DNA from: Auanema rhodensis | Taxonomy: Eukaryota; Nematoda; Chromadorea; Rhabditida; Rhabditidae | DNA: 64,000 nucleotides | Direction: 5' to 3' | Assembly (NCBI GenBank): GCA_964057225.1 | Contig: OZ059895.1 | Location: 12,090,001 to 12,154,000 of the forward strand | Part shown: positions 10,601 to 21,882 of the stretch, in pieces | Numbering within the stretch: the stretch's first letter is position 1 | How the letters are laid out: every line of letters begins with the position of its first letter | The notes under the pieces: model-generated | Databases searched by the model: none | What the model was told of the DNA's origin: nothing | Seen by the model: only the letters and a program-made list of their open reading frames with translations | Made by a program: the position numbers and the translations under genes

Positions 10601-10718
10601 GCTTACGACCATACCACGTTGAAAGTACGCCATCCCGTCCGATCTGGCAAGTCAAGCAACGTTGGGCCCGGTTAGTACTTGGATCGGAGACGGCTTGGGA
10701 ATCCCGGGTGCCGTAAGC
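10601..10718 (+). rRNA. 5S ribosomal RNA (weakened terminator)
   Basis: Consensus 5S gene in a 529-bp unit; immediate TTTT replaced by ATTT as in the two preceding units. Confidence 0.92.
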
Positions 10719-11129
10719 ATTTCAAATTTTTTTAACGATCATGCCACGTTGAAAGTACGCCATGCAGCTGATTTTCAATTTTATCTCTTCCGTAGCAAAT
10801 GTTTTTAATTCTCCAGCAGTTTTACTTAGATAGCTCAACCCAAGGCATCAAAATATCTTCAATCTTATTTCTATATTACAGTTATAAACCAGTAGTTTAT
10901 GAACCTTAATCTTAACTTTACTGTTTCTATCTATTTCCTATTGAAACAAACATTGTTTAAACACTATACAACTGTGAAACCTTTTTTAATTTATTGTATT
11001 TGGATCTCATAAGATTTGATATCATCGAGGGATTTAGATATTACGTAGAAAATTACATAACTAACATGAAATTGGAAAAAAAACAATAACGAGGATAAGT
11101 ATGTAAATCATTGAATATCAGATATTTTC

Positions 11130-11247
11130 GCTTACGACCATACCACGTTGAAAGTACGCCATCCCGTCCGATCTGGCAAGTCAAGCAACGTTGGGCCCGG
11201 TTAGTACTTGGATCGGAGACGGCTTGGGAATCCCGGGTGCCGTAAGC
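11130..11247 (+). rRNA. 5S ribosomal RNA
   Basis: Consensus 118-nt 5S gene with TTTT directly after the gene. Confidence 0.94.
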
Positions 11248-11657
11248 TTTTCAATTTTTTTTAACGATCATACCACGCTGAAAGTATGCCATGCAGCTGA
11301 TTTTCAATTTTATCTCTTCCGTAACAAATGTTTTCAATTTTCTAGCAGTTTTACTTAGATAGCTCAACCCAAGGCATCAAAAAATCTTCAATCTTATTTC
11401 TATATTACAGTTATAAACCAGTAGTTTATGAACCTTAATCTTAACTTTACTGTTTCTATCTATTTCTTATTGAAACAAACGTTGTTTAAACACTATACAA
11501 CTGTGAAACCTTTTTTAATTTATTGTATTTGGAGCTCATAAGATTTGATATCATCGAGGGATTTAGATGTAACGTAGAAAATTACATAACTAACATGAAA
11601 TTGGAAAAAAACAATAACGAGGATAAATATGTAAATCATTGAATATCAGATATTTTT

Positions 11658-11775
11658 GCTTACGACCATACCACGTTGAAAGTACGCCATCCCGTCCGAT
11701 CTGGCAAGTCAAGCAACGTTGGGCCCGGTTAGTACTTGGATCGGAGACGGCTTGGGAATCCCGGGTGCCGTAAGC
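11658..11775 (+). rRNA. 5S ribosomal RNA
   Basis: Consensus 5S gene followed by TTTT and a longer T run. The preceding base differs (TTTTTG rather than TTTTCG). Confidence 0.94.
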
Positions 11776-12186
11776 TTTTCAAATTTTTTTAACGATCATG
11801 CCACGTTGAAAGTACGCCATGCAGCTGATTTTCAATTTTATCTCTTCCGTAACAAATGTTTTTAATTCTCCAGCAGTTTTACTTAGATAGCTAAACCCAA
11901 GGCATCAAAATATCTTCAATCTTATTTCTATATTACATTTATAAACCAATAGTTCATGAACCTTCATCTTAACTTTATTGTTTCTATCTATTTCCTATTG
12001 AAACAAACATTGTTTAAACACTATACAACTGTGAAACCTTTTTTAATTTATTGTATTTGGATCTCATAAGATTTGATATCATCGAGGGATTTAGATGTAA
12101 CGTAGAAAATTACATAACTAAAATGAAATTGGAAAAAAAACAATAACGATGATAAGTATGTAAATCATTGAATATCAGATATTTTC

Positions 12187-12304
12187 GCTTACGACTATAC
12201 CACGTTGAAAGTACGCCATCCCGTCCGATCTGGCAAGTCATGCAACGTTGGGCCCGGTTAGTACTTGGATCGGAGACGGCTTGGGAATCCCGGGTGCCGT
12301 AAGC
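12187..12304 (+). rRNA. 5S ribosomal RNA (variant)
   Basis: Full-length 5S gene with two private changes, ACGACTATACC and AAGTCATGCAACG. Possibly a drifting copy. Confidence 0.9.
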
Positions 12305-12714
12305 TTTTCAAATTTTTTTAACGATCATACCACGGTGAAAGTATGCCATGCAGCTGATTTTCAATTTTATCTCTTCCGTAACAAATGTTTTCAATTTTCC
12401 AGCAGTTTTACTTAGATAGCTCAACCCAAGGCATCAAAAAATCTTCAATCTTATTTCTATATTACAGTTATAAACCAGTAGTTTTTGAACCTTAATCTTA
12501 ACTTTACTGTTTCTATCTATTTCTTATTGAAACAAACGTTGTTTAAACACTATACAACTGTGAAACCTTTTTCAATTTATTGTATTTGGAGCTCATAAGA
12601 TTTGATATCATCGAGGGATTTAGATGTAACGTAGAAAATTACATAACTAACATGAAATTGGAAAAAAACAATAACGAGGATAAATATGTAAATCATTGAA
12701 TATCAGATATTTTT

Positions 12715-12832
12715 GCTTACGACCATACCACGTTGAAAGTACGCCATCCCGTCCGATCTGGCAAGTCAAGCAACGTTGGGCCCGGTTAGTACTTGGATCG
12801 GAGACGGCTTGGGAATCCCGGGTGCCGTAAGC
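12715..12832 (+). rRNA. 5S ribosomal RNA
   Basis: Consensus 5S gene, last copy before the insertion of element C, which starts 24 bp after the gene end and inside the degenerate downstream 5S fragment. Confidence 0.94.
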
Positions 12833-12856
12833 TTTTCAAATTTTTTCAACGATCAT

Positions 12857-13222
12857 CGTTCTATTCGGAGACTCTATATATGTAACTGCAGGGTTAGAGC
12901 CAGACCGACTAGAGGAATGAGGAATGGCACCGCCTTCCCTCATGCCCCTATTCGGGAGTTCACCCCTTTGCAAGCCCATGGACGGTTTGTATCTAACTTA
13001 GTTAATCTTATATATTAGTCTTTGTCTTGTAAATGTAGTTTACTTTATCCTTGTGTTATTGTATTGTAATGATATTGTATTGTGTATAATAAACCTATAT
13101 ATTTCCTTATCTTATGTAATCCTTATGCTTTGTTTCCATACCGCTACACTTATGGAATACTATACGCGTAGTTGAGCAGACTACAATGGTCTGTTCAATA
13201 TACGTAGGAGCATAATGGAACG
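12857..13222 (+). repeat. 5' LTR of element C
   Basis: 366 bp, nearly identical to 24546-24911. Contains CTCTATATATG (TATA-like) near its start and AATAAA at about 13090, a plausible polyadenylation signal. Confidence 0.93.
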
Positions 13223-13243
13223 TGGAGGTTCCACCTCGAACTC
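13223..13243 (+). promoter_or_regulatory. Primer binding site for tRNA-Gln with 5-nt gap (element C)
   Basis: TGGAGGTTCCACC directly after the LTR is complementary to the 3' end of tRNA-Gln. TCGAACTC then continues the match after skipping five nucleotides of the tRNA T-arm complement. Element D has the uninterrupted version at 38999-39020. Confidence 0.8.
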
Positions 13244-14197
13244 ATTTTTGTCGCAAAAACTCGCATAAAAAGTCCATATTTTGATATCTAAATTAAAACT
13301 TCCTCCACGGTTAGCAACATAATGAGGGCGCCAACTTGTATAAGGTGCAGGTACAAGGGATCTCTCTTTTAGAGAGCTAGGACTATATAATTTTGAAATT
13401 TTACCCGCTGTCCCCACTTATAAAACCGTCTGAGTGTCCACCCTTATAATACCGTATCCTGCACCGCTTCTCTTGCATTTTTTTTGAGGACGTTTGGATC
13501 GAAATAGGGGACAATTTCACCAAACGAAATTTTGATTACATTATTATTTGGCAACGAGGAGTTAGAATGAAATTTTGAAAGCGCACAAAGTTTAATATTT
13601 TATTGTGGTCAGGACTAGAGATTTGAAAGTTAAATTCAGGCGTAAAAGAGCATGCTAACTAAATATTTTTGCGGGAGCCGTTATTCGGTTTTTATTTTTT
13701 TTGATTGTGAGAATAGACCACACTAGTCCGAAAAATCCTGGCACAAATTTTATTGCCTGTGAGGTCATTTTGGCGAAAGCACATGGGCTACGGATGTTTT
13801 CTTCTCCGTAGAATGTGTCACCTTCCTCAGCTCATTTTTGTTGCTAACATCATAAGATATTCCCACACACCTACCGTAGTATTCATATTGTAATATTCTA
13901 TAAATTAGTACAATGGTTTAAAGAAAAAATTGCGTTTTATAAACGAGCTTTGGTCTCAGTCCATTAGTAAAATGAGCAATCTTTTTAAATATTCTCGGAA
14001 TCTCATTAGCATGCCAAAATCATTCCGAAAAAGAATCGCCCACGGCTTTTAATAATCAACGTGCACATGAGCCATTTTCCCAAGGCGCACGCACTCCTTC
14101 TTTATTAATAAGCTCGACCAAAGTTTGTGTTATGAAAAAAAAAAGAGAGAGAGAACAAATGAGTGAAACTAAGTATTTATTATATATGAAACAATTG
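13244..14197. other. Leader of element C, first part, no gene seen
   Basis: About 950 bp of leader between primer site and the antisense gene. Short ORFs here have no recognisable features. Confidence 0.5.
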
Positions 14198-14731
14198 TTA
14201 AAAGCCCCATTTAAAATGCAACTGTCTCACAAATTCTATAGGCTGTGAGATGGGCTCATCGCTAGGCTCTAAATACTGCGAATACACTGAATCCGCAGAG
14301 GTCCTTAGCAATAAGCCCATAGGAGACTGTTCATAAAATAAATAAATTTTAAACAAAATTTTAGACATATAATCATAAAAATCATGAGACTTATGCTCAT
14401 ACCAATTCCAAGGGGATGCGACTAGATTTGGGTTTTCATACCAATGCGCGCACAAGTCGGTAAGGCACCATCGCCGGATAGCTGCAACCTCATCCGCTAT
14501 TTCCTGCATTAGGGAGAAGTTTACTAATCCCCTTCCCAGATAATGCATCTTTAAATCCTCAATAAACTAAAAATTCTTATTAACATAACATGTTTCTTTG
14601 TTTTAACCAACCATCTTAATTATGTCTGGGTGCGGCCTATGAGCTAACACTTCGTCTTGATCATACAAGACGAGGTCAGCGTACAGCTTCCTCAAGACAA
14701 AAGTCATTCCCGATAGACCTTCATAAGCCAT
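14198..14731 (-). CDS. Unrecognised two-exon gene, antisense inside the leader of element C
   Basis: Two minus-strand ORFs are joined by a plausible 45-nt intron. Exon 1 is 14731-14612 (40 codons from ATG, starting MAYEGLSGM). The intron is 14611-14567, with GTTGGT donor and ATTTTTAG acceptor. Exon 2 is 14566-14198 (122 codons to the stop). Splicing keeps phase 0 and the length matches the 43-46-nt introns of the Polinton polymerase gene. The predicted product is about 162 residues, rich in Trp and Tyr, with no signal peptide, membrane span or known motif that I recognise. Without splicing, exon 1 stops after 42 codons. The gene lies opposite to the element and upstream of gag. It could be an element-borne accessory gene or a captured host gene fragment. 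Splice sites are predicted by eye only. Confidence 0.5.
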
Positions 14732-15140
14732 TCTTTGATTTATTTTTTTTCAGCTCTACAAATATAAAGATTCTTATGCATAAAAAGGGGACATAAAACG
14801 ACTGAAAATCTCTCTCATACTTTCAAGAATTCAATTAGAGTAAAGTATTAAGATTGAGGCTAGAAAGAGCGAAGACCAACAAAATTTATAATTGATGAAC
14901 ATCTGTGAAAAAGAATAAAGAAAAGAGAATACGGTAGATAGGCGGAGCCAGATCTCAGGCCAAGATTTTAAAACTCTTTCTCATCTAATAACGATTCTCG
15001 GCGAAAGACGCCACGTCTCAATCTTCAAACGTTTCTTACTTTCCCTATAACCGACCCGAATTTCTTGTCACTCATTCAACGTCAACATTCCCCATATAAC
15101 GAAACACTCGCGGTTTTTCCAAACCAAGAGTGATTCCAAA
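14732..15140 (+). other. Leader of element C, distal part, with a possible sense splice acceptor
   Basis: A strong sense-strand acceptor-like sequence, TTTTTTTTCAG, ends at 14753. If used, the sense transcript could remove the antisense-gene region before gag. No ORF of note lies before the gag ATG at 15141. Confidence 0.4.
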
Positions 15141-17264
15141 GTGGCACGAAGATACTCTTCGGCCGTCCCTGCTCTATACCCTTCTGAGTCCAGTGACGAC
15201 ATCGCAGTCGCCAGTCGAACCAGAAGCCGCACTCGACTCCTCAGTGTTCAGATTGAAGAGCCTGAACAAGAGGTAAAACCCAAAGTCGAGAAAACCTTCA
15301 TTCCTCGAGAAGGCACGTATTCACCTCCGGACAACACCGAGGAGGACCCTGATTTCTATATTCAGGACTACAATATTCAAACTTCAGCTTCAACTCCAAA
15401 GGTACACTCTTTTAAAAGTAATAAGAAGATTCAAAAAATTCAAAAACCAAAACAAATAACCTCTAATACTTCACCAGCCACCCCCCACCTAAACTTATCA
15501 ACTTTATCAGTTAATACTGATAACGATCTTGCATCTTCTTTTGAACTAACTCTAACGCCGCAGGCATTTTCCACTCCGATAGAAAACTCACAACTTAATA
15601 AAACCTCATCTCTCACTATTCGCAAATCACTCTTATCAGTTATCACTGATAAGCTTGATTCGAAAAAGCTTGATTCTAAAAAGATTAATAAAAGAAAAAC
15701 TAATACACCGCGTAGGCGCTCAACCTCTAATAATCCCGTAGAACCAAATCAGGAAATTACCGAAGTTTTGCCCTTATCATTAACTACTGATAAGTTCAAA
15801 AGTAAGAAATCTTTAACAGCTCGCTTAATAAAAGTTTTGAATTTGTCTCCAGGGGAGGTAACAACAGAACAAGTTGATAACTCTCTTTACGTATCCTCCA
15901 ACCCAACCCTTAATAAGTCAGATAGCGCTATACCCAGCTCAAGCGTATCAATACATTCGACGCCTCAGGCAACGAGTCGAATTATCAAACTCCCAGGGAA
16001 GCGGTTCTCCTCAGCCGCCCCTACCATTAGTTATCCAACATCTGGTAACTCGAAAAAGGGAGGTAAGAATTTAACGGCGAGAAGCTCAGGCAGTAAAGGG
16101 ATTACGTCATCTCACACATACCCTGAGGATATACCAACCATGACGGAGACACCACGTCTTCCGGGAGCTGGTAAATCTACCATTGCGCACGCATTAAGCT
16201 CACCTTATTGCCCCATATACGACGGAAGTCGTAACTTTAGAGATTTCGTGGCAAAGTTTAATACCTTTTCTAACGCCTTAGGCTTAGTGATGCCCGAAAG
16301 ACTAACTATTTTACTATTACTATTGAAAAATGATAGAGCAGAGGAAGCTTATTTAGAGCTACCTGACAAGGTCAGAACAGCTGGACCTTGGGTTACCCTA
16401 ATAGAAGAGTTAACATCCAAGCTGTGTCCCGAATACAATCAAGACCCAGCTCTTATCACACTTCAAAACAGCACTCAAGGCGATTTATCAATTGATGGTT
16501 TTGCACAAACGTTAAGAAACCTTAGCTTAAATGCTTTCTCTAATAGTGATACTCATAAAGATCACATTCTGAGGTCCACATTCTTGAGAGGCTTGAAAAA
16601 TACGATACGCCCAGGGGTAATTCGAGCAAAACCCAAAACTTTTGCTGAGGCTGTTGATAGTGCTCGCTGGGAGGAATCAATTGCAAACCAAGTAGCAGAC
16701 CCTCAGGCGCTATTGGTTAACGCAATTGAAAGAACTTTCCCCCCGCGCAGAAACAATGGTGGGAGAGGTATGGCAAGAGGTTATCAATCTTTTAATAATA
16801 AAAATTATCAAAATTATAATAATTATAACAATTATCATCCAAACTTTCAAAACAATCAAAATTATCATAAATTTTCAAAAAATCAAAAAGGCTGGAATTT
16901 CCAAAACCCATTTGCTAGGAACCGCAATTTTGGTGACCGCGGTCGAAATTATCAGAATCAAAATCAAAATGGGTATCAAAGAAGCCACAATGCATCACAA
17001 AATCAAGAAATGAGCAATAATAGACAGAGAAATAACAGTACCTTTAGGGGAAATAACAACAATAGAGGCAGAGGTAGAGGCTCAAGAGTCAATAATTTGA
17101 CTCTGATATCTCCTTTGACTTTAGCCGTAGCTTTATCAGTAATCTTATCACTGGTTACAACAGCTGAAGCATACCAGCTATGTACTAAAGCTACTGGAGG
17201 AGCCCTTCTCCGTCCCCCATCTCTCCGAAAATGCTTATTACCACCAATAAAGCATATCTTATGA
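15141..17264 (+). CDS. gag: Gag of element C with start of envelope-like region, ends at premature TGA
   Basis: 707-codon ORF from an ATG after the leader. Residues 1-330 are a basic, Ser/Thr-rich tail with repeated TDK and DSKK motifs. Residues about 350-540 are a capsid-like helical core: YDGSRNFRDFVAKF, LLLLKNDRAEEAYLEL and FLRGLKNTIRPG match the same region of element D. Residues about 545-660 are an Asn/Gln/Tyr/Arg-Gly-rich nucleic-acid-binding tail with no CCHC knuckle. A hydrophobic segment follows (SPLTLAVALSVILSLVTTAEA) that looks like a signal peptide for the envelope-like part. The ORF stops at TGA 17262-17264. Reading on in the same frame restores similarity to element D, so this is an in-frame stop, not a real end. 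Confidence 0.8.
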   Translation: MARRYSSAVPALYPSESSDDIAVASRTRSRTRLLSVQIEEPEQEVKPKVEKTFIPREGTYSPPDNTEEDPDFYIQDYNIQTSASTPKVHSFKSNKKIQKIQKPKQITSNTSPATPHLNLSTLSVNTDNDLASSFELTLTPQAFSTPIENSQLNKTSSLTIRKSLLSVITDKLDSKKLDSKKINKRKTNTPRRRSTSNNPVEPNQEITEVLPLSLTTDKFKSKKSLTARLIKVLNLSPGEVTTEQVDNSLYVSSNPTLNKSDSAIPSSSVSIHSTPQATSRIIKLPGKRFSSAAPTISYPTSGNSKKGGKNLTARSSGSKGITSSHTYPEDIPTMTETPRLPGAGKSTIAHALSSPYCPIYDGSRNFRDFVAKFNTFSNALGLVMPERLTILLLLLKNDRAEEAYLELPDKVRTAGPWVTLIEELTSKLCPEYNQDPALITLQNSTQGDLSIDGFAQTLRNLSLNAFSNSDTHKDHILRSTFLRGLKNTIRPGVIRAKPKTFAEAVDSARWEESIANQVADPQALLVNAIERTFPPRRNNGGRGMARGYQSFNNKNYQNYNNYNNYHPNFQNNQNYHKFSKNQKGWNFQNPFARNRNFGDRGRNYQNQNQNGYQRSHNASQNQEMSNNRQRNNSTFRGNNNNRGRGRGSRVNNLTLISPLTLAVALSVILSLVTTAEAYQLCTKATGGALLRPPSLRKCLLPPIKHIL

Positions 17265-18203
17265 ACAAAAGTTCATCTTTATACAAGGAATCAAACGGCA
17301 CATGAATGGGATGCATGGAGATGCTCCAAAGAAATTCATAAAATGTGTATCAGAGACCTTTTGTTCCTTAGAGATACCAATACAACGATAGCGAGAATTG
17401 AAAAGATACCAGCTGCAGAATGCAGACTGGCAGTGAGAGATAGAAGATGGAATTGGAGTGAATTAAAGAAGATTGACAGCATAACATATGCAACTGACGA
17501 GCCTTCCTTCTCGCCAGGCCGATCTTTTAATAATGAACTATGTAAAGAGAAAGCTAGATTGGTTATCGAAAGAGGGGCTATGACACGGATGCCAGATGAA
17601 ACTATAATCTCCAATTTAATACTAAATACTGAAGGATGCTTAGCGCATCATGGAGAATGTGCATCAGATACCTCAATCATCATATGGGAGAAACAGCCTT
17701 ATGAATATCGATGCAACTATATCGACATGAGTGAATATGATGCGATAATTGGAGACGGCATTATTCTGTTACCAACCACTCAATCAGCCCTTGTAATCGA
17801 TCAAAAAGAGATACCGAAGCAAATATCTTCTTGTTTTAAACAGCCAATCTTCCACACCACGACTGGCAATTACATTCTCTTACCACAGTACCCAAATGAC
17901 ACCAATATCCCTGTTTTAATAGAGAGAGAATATAAGAAACTTCCGGCGAAAAGAGATAAAAGAGCAATTGCGGAATGCACGGTTGAATTAAACAAGGAGT
18001 GGATACAAAAACAGGAAGATTTTGAAACTTTAATATTAAATATTTGTCCTTATCTTTTCTTACGACTGGTGATGAGTAATCCTGGTATTTATCAGATAAT
18101 ACCGCTTATAAAGGCCAGACGAGCTGTCAACCCTTCATATTCAATTATTGATTGGGTTTCAGCACATCCCGAGAAGTTTTATTTCTTCTTAAGAAGTATC
18201 TGA
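17265..18203 (+). pseudogene. Envelope-like glycoprotein region of element C, N-terminal part
   Basis: Open in the gag frame from the TGA at 17262 to a stop at 18201-18203. Conserved with element D: W-x2-C-x3-I-H-K-x-C, the AECR motif, an ERGAMT segment, the NTEGC motif and a cysteine pair further on. A basic stretch KRDKR lies where element D has its furin-like site. No ATG starts this part, so it can only be made by readthrough or as a fragment. Similarity is lost close to the end, where the frame changes. Confidence 0.65.
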
Positions 18204-18285
18204 TAAATCCATACAACGATTCCTTCAAACATACGAAATACACGACCCTGAGGAAGCAATACTTTATTTTCTTGCGCGAAAGGAA

Positions 18286-19545
18286 TTGGCAGCAACCACT
18301 CGCGGCGCTATACGGTATTTAACCTCACAACAATTATTAGAACAGATAGGTGACAGATTAACAGCACACGAATTTGACGAAAAACTACTAGAAAAGGATG
18401 GATCCTACCGCGAAAGAGCCGAAAGCATAGCGATGGAGCTAGCTTATACACCGGTAATATTTGAAAACAATCTGTCGGTACCATCGAGGCAAGAGGTTTT
18501 AAAATCCTTTGTGAACATGCCGCCTATCCGACCAACTTTAACAACTGACAATGCTGATGAGCGTATAGTACTTAGAAATACTCTTTACTTATACCATAAC
18601 TTGATGACATTGCGAGTAATAAGGCCAAATAAAACAGCAGCAGCCGTAGATGATGAAAAGTTCCGACAATTAACAATCAATGTGCCAGATACCAACAAAC
18701 TATATCGAGATAAAGATTCTAACTACGGTATATCGATAGGCCCCCACCCTCGCATTCAAACCCCAAGCGCGGATACACGCCAGCTACTTATAAAAACATT
18801 TTTACCACTGTTAGAGGATATTGAAACACCGCCTTATCTGACTAGAAGACTGTCATTAACGACAACAACGGACAAACCCGCTTCACTAGTTCAGGAGACA
18901 ACTATAAGCTATACGACTCGGATTCCGACGACAACCATAGTTGACACGACAACAGCCGTGATAACTACGACTCTCTCGCCAACAACATTAGCAACAGTCA
19001 CTGACACGGCGTCACGAATCTTAAGGAAACAAAGAACATCATCTCCACCCGTAGAAACCAGAGAAATTCAGGCTCAGGCAACGTATACAGCGTCAAAAGT
19101 GAACAACGAAATACAATTCAGCCTCAACGTATCTCGCAGAATAGCTCAAGATCATCTACAATATACAACAACACTCATACAAGAAGAGCTACAGAAACAT
19201 TTTATGGAATCTTATGAATCCATATGTGAGATTCAAAATAGATACCTCGAGCTATGGCGTTCTATTTTACACATAGAACCCACAATAGCAATGAGGACTA
19301 TTTTAGGAAGAGAGGATATTGCAGCCCGTTTCGTAGGCAGCGATATAGTTCATGTTCATATATGCCTACCTCTTCAACCTAAAGCTGTTTATCATAATCA
19401 TAAGATCAATGATACATGCTATTTGGAAACACCAGTAATAACAGAAGATGAGAGATTATATTTTGCTGCTCCAGGATCAAGAGACTTATTAACACATGGA
19501 AAAGAGATAGATTGCGAACATGTACCAACAGATGTGTACTATTAA
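18286..19545 (+). pseudogene. Envelope-like region of element C, middle part with Thr-rich tract
   Basis: The reading frame differs by one base from the upstream part, so a frameshift lies between 18203 and 18286. It contains a Thr/Ser-rich mucin-like segment at about 18850-19010 and, after it, an ectodomain part conserved with element D (IAARFVGSDIVHVHICLP, CYLETPV, APGSRDLLTHGKEIDC). It ends at an in-frame TAA (19543-19545) in a region of low conservation. Confidence 0.65.
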
Positions 19546-21882
19546 AATGGAGAATGGATAAATATAAATGGATCGGTTGAAGTAAAACCAATATCACTCT
19601 TTGATAAAGCGCAATACCACCAATTAACACCTTTAAAGTTCACAGGCGCTAACTTATACACCAATTTATCATTGAGAGTTTACTCAATGTCAACAGCTAT
19701 TGCATATGGAGCAAGTTTAGCATCCATACGACAGAACCATGTTTTACATACTATTCACAACGATCCAAAGATTACGTCAGCCTTTAATCTTTTGAAAAAG
19801 GGCAGTGACTATATCTCTAAAGCAGCTGAGTTCACAACTTCCGCCTGGACTAGCGTAAAACAATTTCTAATAGGTTCAATTGAGAGAACACTCATCTTCA
19901 TAGGATCAATAGTCACGATTGCCGCAGTATTAATAATTCTTTTCGTTGTTGCTAAATTTTGGTTCTTCAGAGCCACTCCACTAACCGTAATGCATGTCCA
20001 CGAAATAGATAATGAGCCCCCAAGCTATGAAGAAACATTGGAACTTGTAAGCCGCCCAGACCAACAGATGCCAGATAACATCATGAAGCAATACTATCCT
20101 GCTTTAGTAACATTTATTCCAATCGCAATACCATTTGTTGCTTCTATTGCATCAGCGGAAACAAAGTTACCATTAATATATATATCAGTTGAAGATAAAC
20201 TGATTTTAGCTTTATGGGATTCAGGCTCATCAGTGTCATATGTTAGGCTCTCCACCCTCAAATATCTGAACATGGCCGAAAATGTCAAGAAGAGACATTT
20301 AGTAGCGATGGCAGCCAACAAGTCCACTTTCACATTTTATGGAAAGATAAATCTTGTAATTGAAATTGCCGGTTACGAGATCGAACACACCTTTTTGGTC
20401 TCAAACGATCATGACTGTCCTGCTCCCGCTTTAATTGGACTAGATTTCATGAAAGCGCTTGACAGCGAAAACATCGACGTCAGCCTTAAACCATCCAAGA
20501 AGAGGTTGGAGATTGGAAACAATGCCATCCCATTAATAGGAAACGAATCTATTAAGCATACGGAGATAACTGTGAATATCATTAATTTAAGAACAAAAAC
20601 ATTAAAGCCTGATGAAGAGGCACCTATCCCAATAAAGACAGATAAACCACTAGAATCTAACGAAGTGGTTGTCTTAGGGGATAGTGGAAGCGCATTAAAA
20701 TCATTATATCCAACTGCGTTTTGTGATACCAGTGGAGTATATGTTATGTTCCGTAACGATACCGATGAAACAATAGCTATGGAAGCTAATTCAGTCATCG
20801 GACAGGCAATAATTGGAGAAATTCCGGCTTGTGAACCCTTTAAGCATAAGCCAATTCTACCATATGTTCCGCCAGAAGCCGATTGGGAGAGTAAACTACC
20901 ATATTTTCCAAGAGACTTCATAAAAGATCTTGATCTAGAGAATGCTGATCTCACGAAAGAAGAAAAACATGAGCTTACAAAAATAATTGAAAGCCATCGT
21001 GAGGCATTTCTTAACGAGGACAGGAAAATAGGCTTATTTAAAGGTCCTATAGAGCATACCATACCATTGAGAACAGATATGGATATGCCAAAGCCGAGAA
21101 TAACACGTATTCCCTTAGGAAAACAGGAAGAAATTGAAAAGCAAGTCAAAGAAATGCTTGAGCAAGGCATAATAGAGCCTTCTACATCTCTATTTAATGG
21201 CCCTGTAGTACTAGTTAAGAAGAAAGATGACACGTATAGGTTTGTGACAGATTTTCGAGCTTTAAATAATGTCACACGCAAGCAAACTTATGTCATTCCA
21301 AGCATTTCTGACATAGTTGATTTGGCAGCAGGCGCCCAATTTTTCTCAAACTTCGATTTAGTGTCAGGATTTTTTCAAATATCCTTGAGAAAATCAGATC
21401 GACCACTAACAGCATTTACGACCACATCCGGCACATACCAGTACAAACGGATGCCGATGGGCCTTTGTGGAGCCCCTCATACCTTTCAAACAGCAGTAAG
21501 GTATTTGCAAAGTAAATGTTCTTGTAAACTATTTGTTTACTTGGACGATCTATTAGTTATATCTGATACAAGAGAACAACATCTCAAAGATATCGATGAT
21601 TTACTGCAAGCAGTAGAAGAATTGGGAATGAAGATAAAGCTTAAAAAATGCGCTTTTGCTCAACCAGAAGTGAAATTTCTAGGACTTATTGTAGGACGTC
21701 AAGGTATAAAACCTGACCCTCAAAAAGTCGCCGCCATACAAGATTATCCGGCACCAAAGAATGCAACAGGTGTACGAGCATTCTTGGGAATGGTTGGATT
21801 CTTTCGCAAATTCATGAAAGATTTTGCACGTATCGCAAGCCCTTTATACGATCTGACAAAGGCAGATACTGAATTCAAATGA
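19546..21882 (+). pseudogene. pol: Envelope membrane anchor, aspartic protease and reverse transcriptase of element C
   Basis: Same frame as the previous segment. It begins with the end of the envelope-like domain; a membrane span of about 25 hydrophobic residues follows at roughly 19890-19970. The protease has LWDSGSS with the catalytic Asp at 20218-20220 and ALIGLDF near its end. The RT has FVTDFRALN and the YLDD box at 21538-21549, then FLGLIVGRQG and GVRAFLGMVGFFRKF of the RT connection. It ends at TGA 21880-21882, exactly where element D has the Trp of FKWGDA, so the stop is a TGG-to-TGA change. Confidence 0.85.

Larger units (their letters stand above)
2304..12856 (+). repeat. Tandem 5S rDNA array, block 1 (19 full genes, 3 headless units)
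   Basis: Head-to-tail units of 528-530 bp. Each unit has a 118-nt 5S gene, a T-rich terminator, a degenerate 5S 5' fragment about 15-30 bp downstream, and a spacer of about 340 bp with conserved blocks such as TCTATTTCCTATTG and GATATCATCGAGGG. Unit starts are 2364, 2894, 3423 (headless), 3822, 4351, 4881, 5410, 5755 (headless), 6155, 6684, 7213, 7558 (headless), 7957, 8486, 9015, 9543, 10072, 10601, 11130, 11658, 12187 and 12715. Units at 5410 and 7213 are 345 bp long because 184 bp of spacer are deleted. The spacer holds no SL RNA gene and no believable ORF; the recurrent 96-105-codon ORFs are antisense to 5S genes or spacer. The block ends where element C is inserted. Confidence 0.95.

Noticed and set aside
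2304..12856. CRISPR-like regular repeats
   Set aside because: The regular repeats are 529-bp 5S rDNA units in a eukaryotic genome, not short repeats with unique spacers.
20409..21281. 290-codon minus-strand ORF across the protease/RT region of element C
   Set aside because: Shadow of the conserved pol frame; no start or family features.
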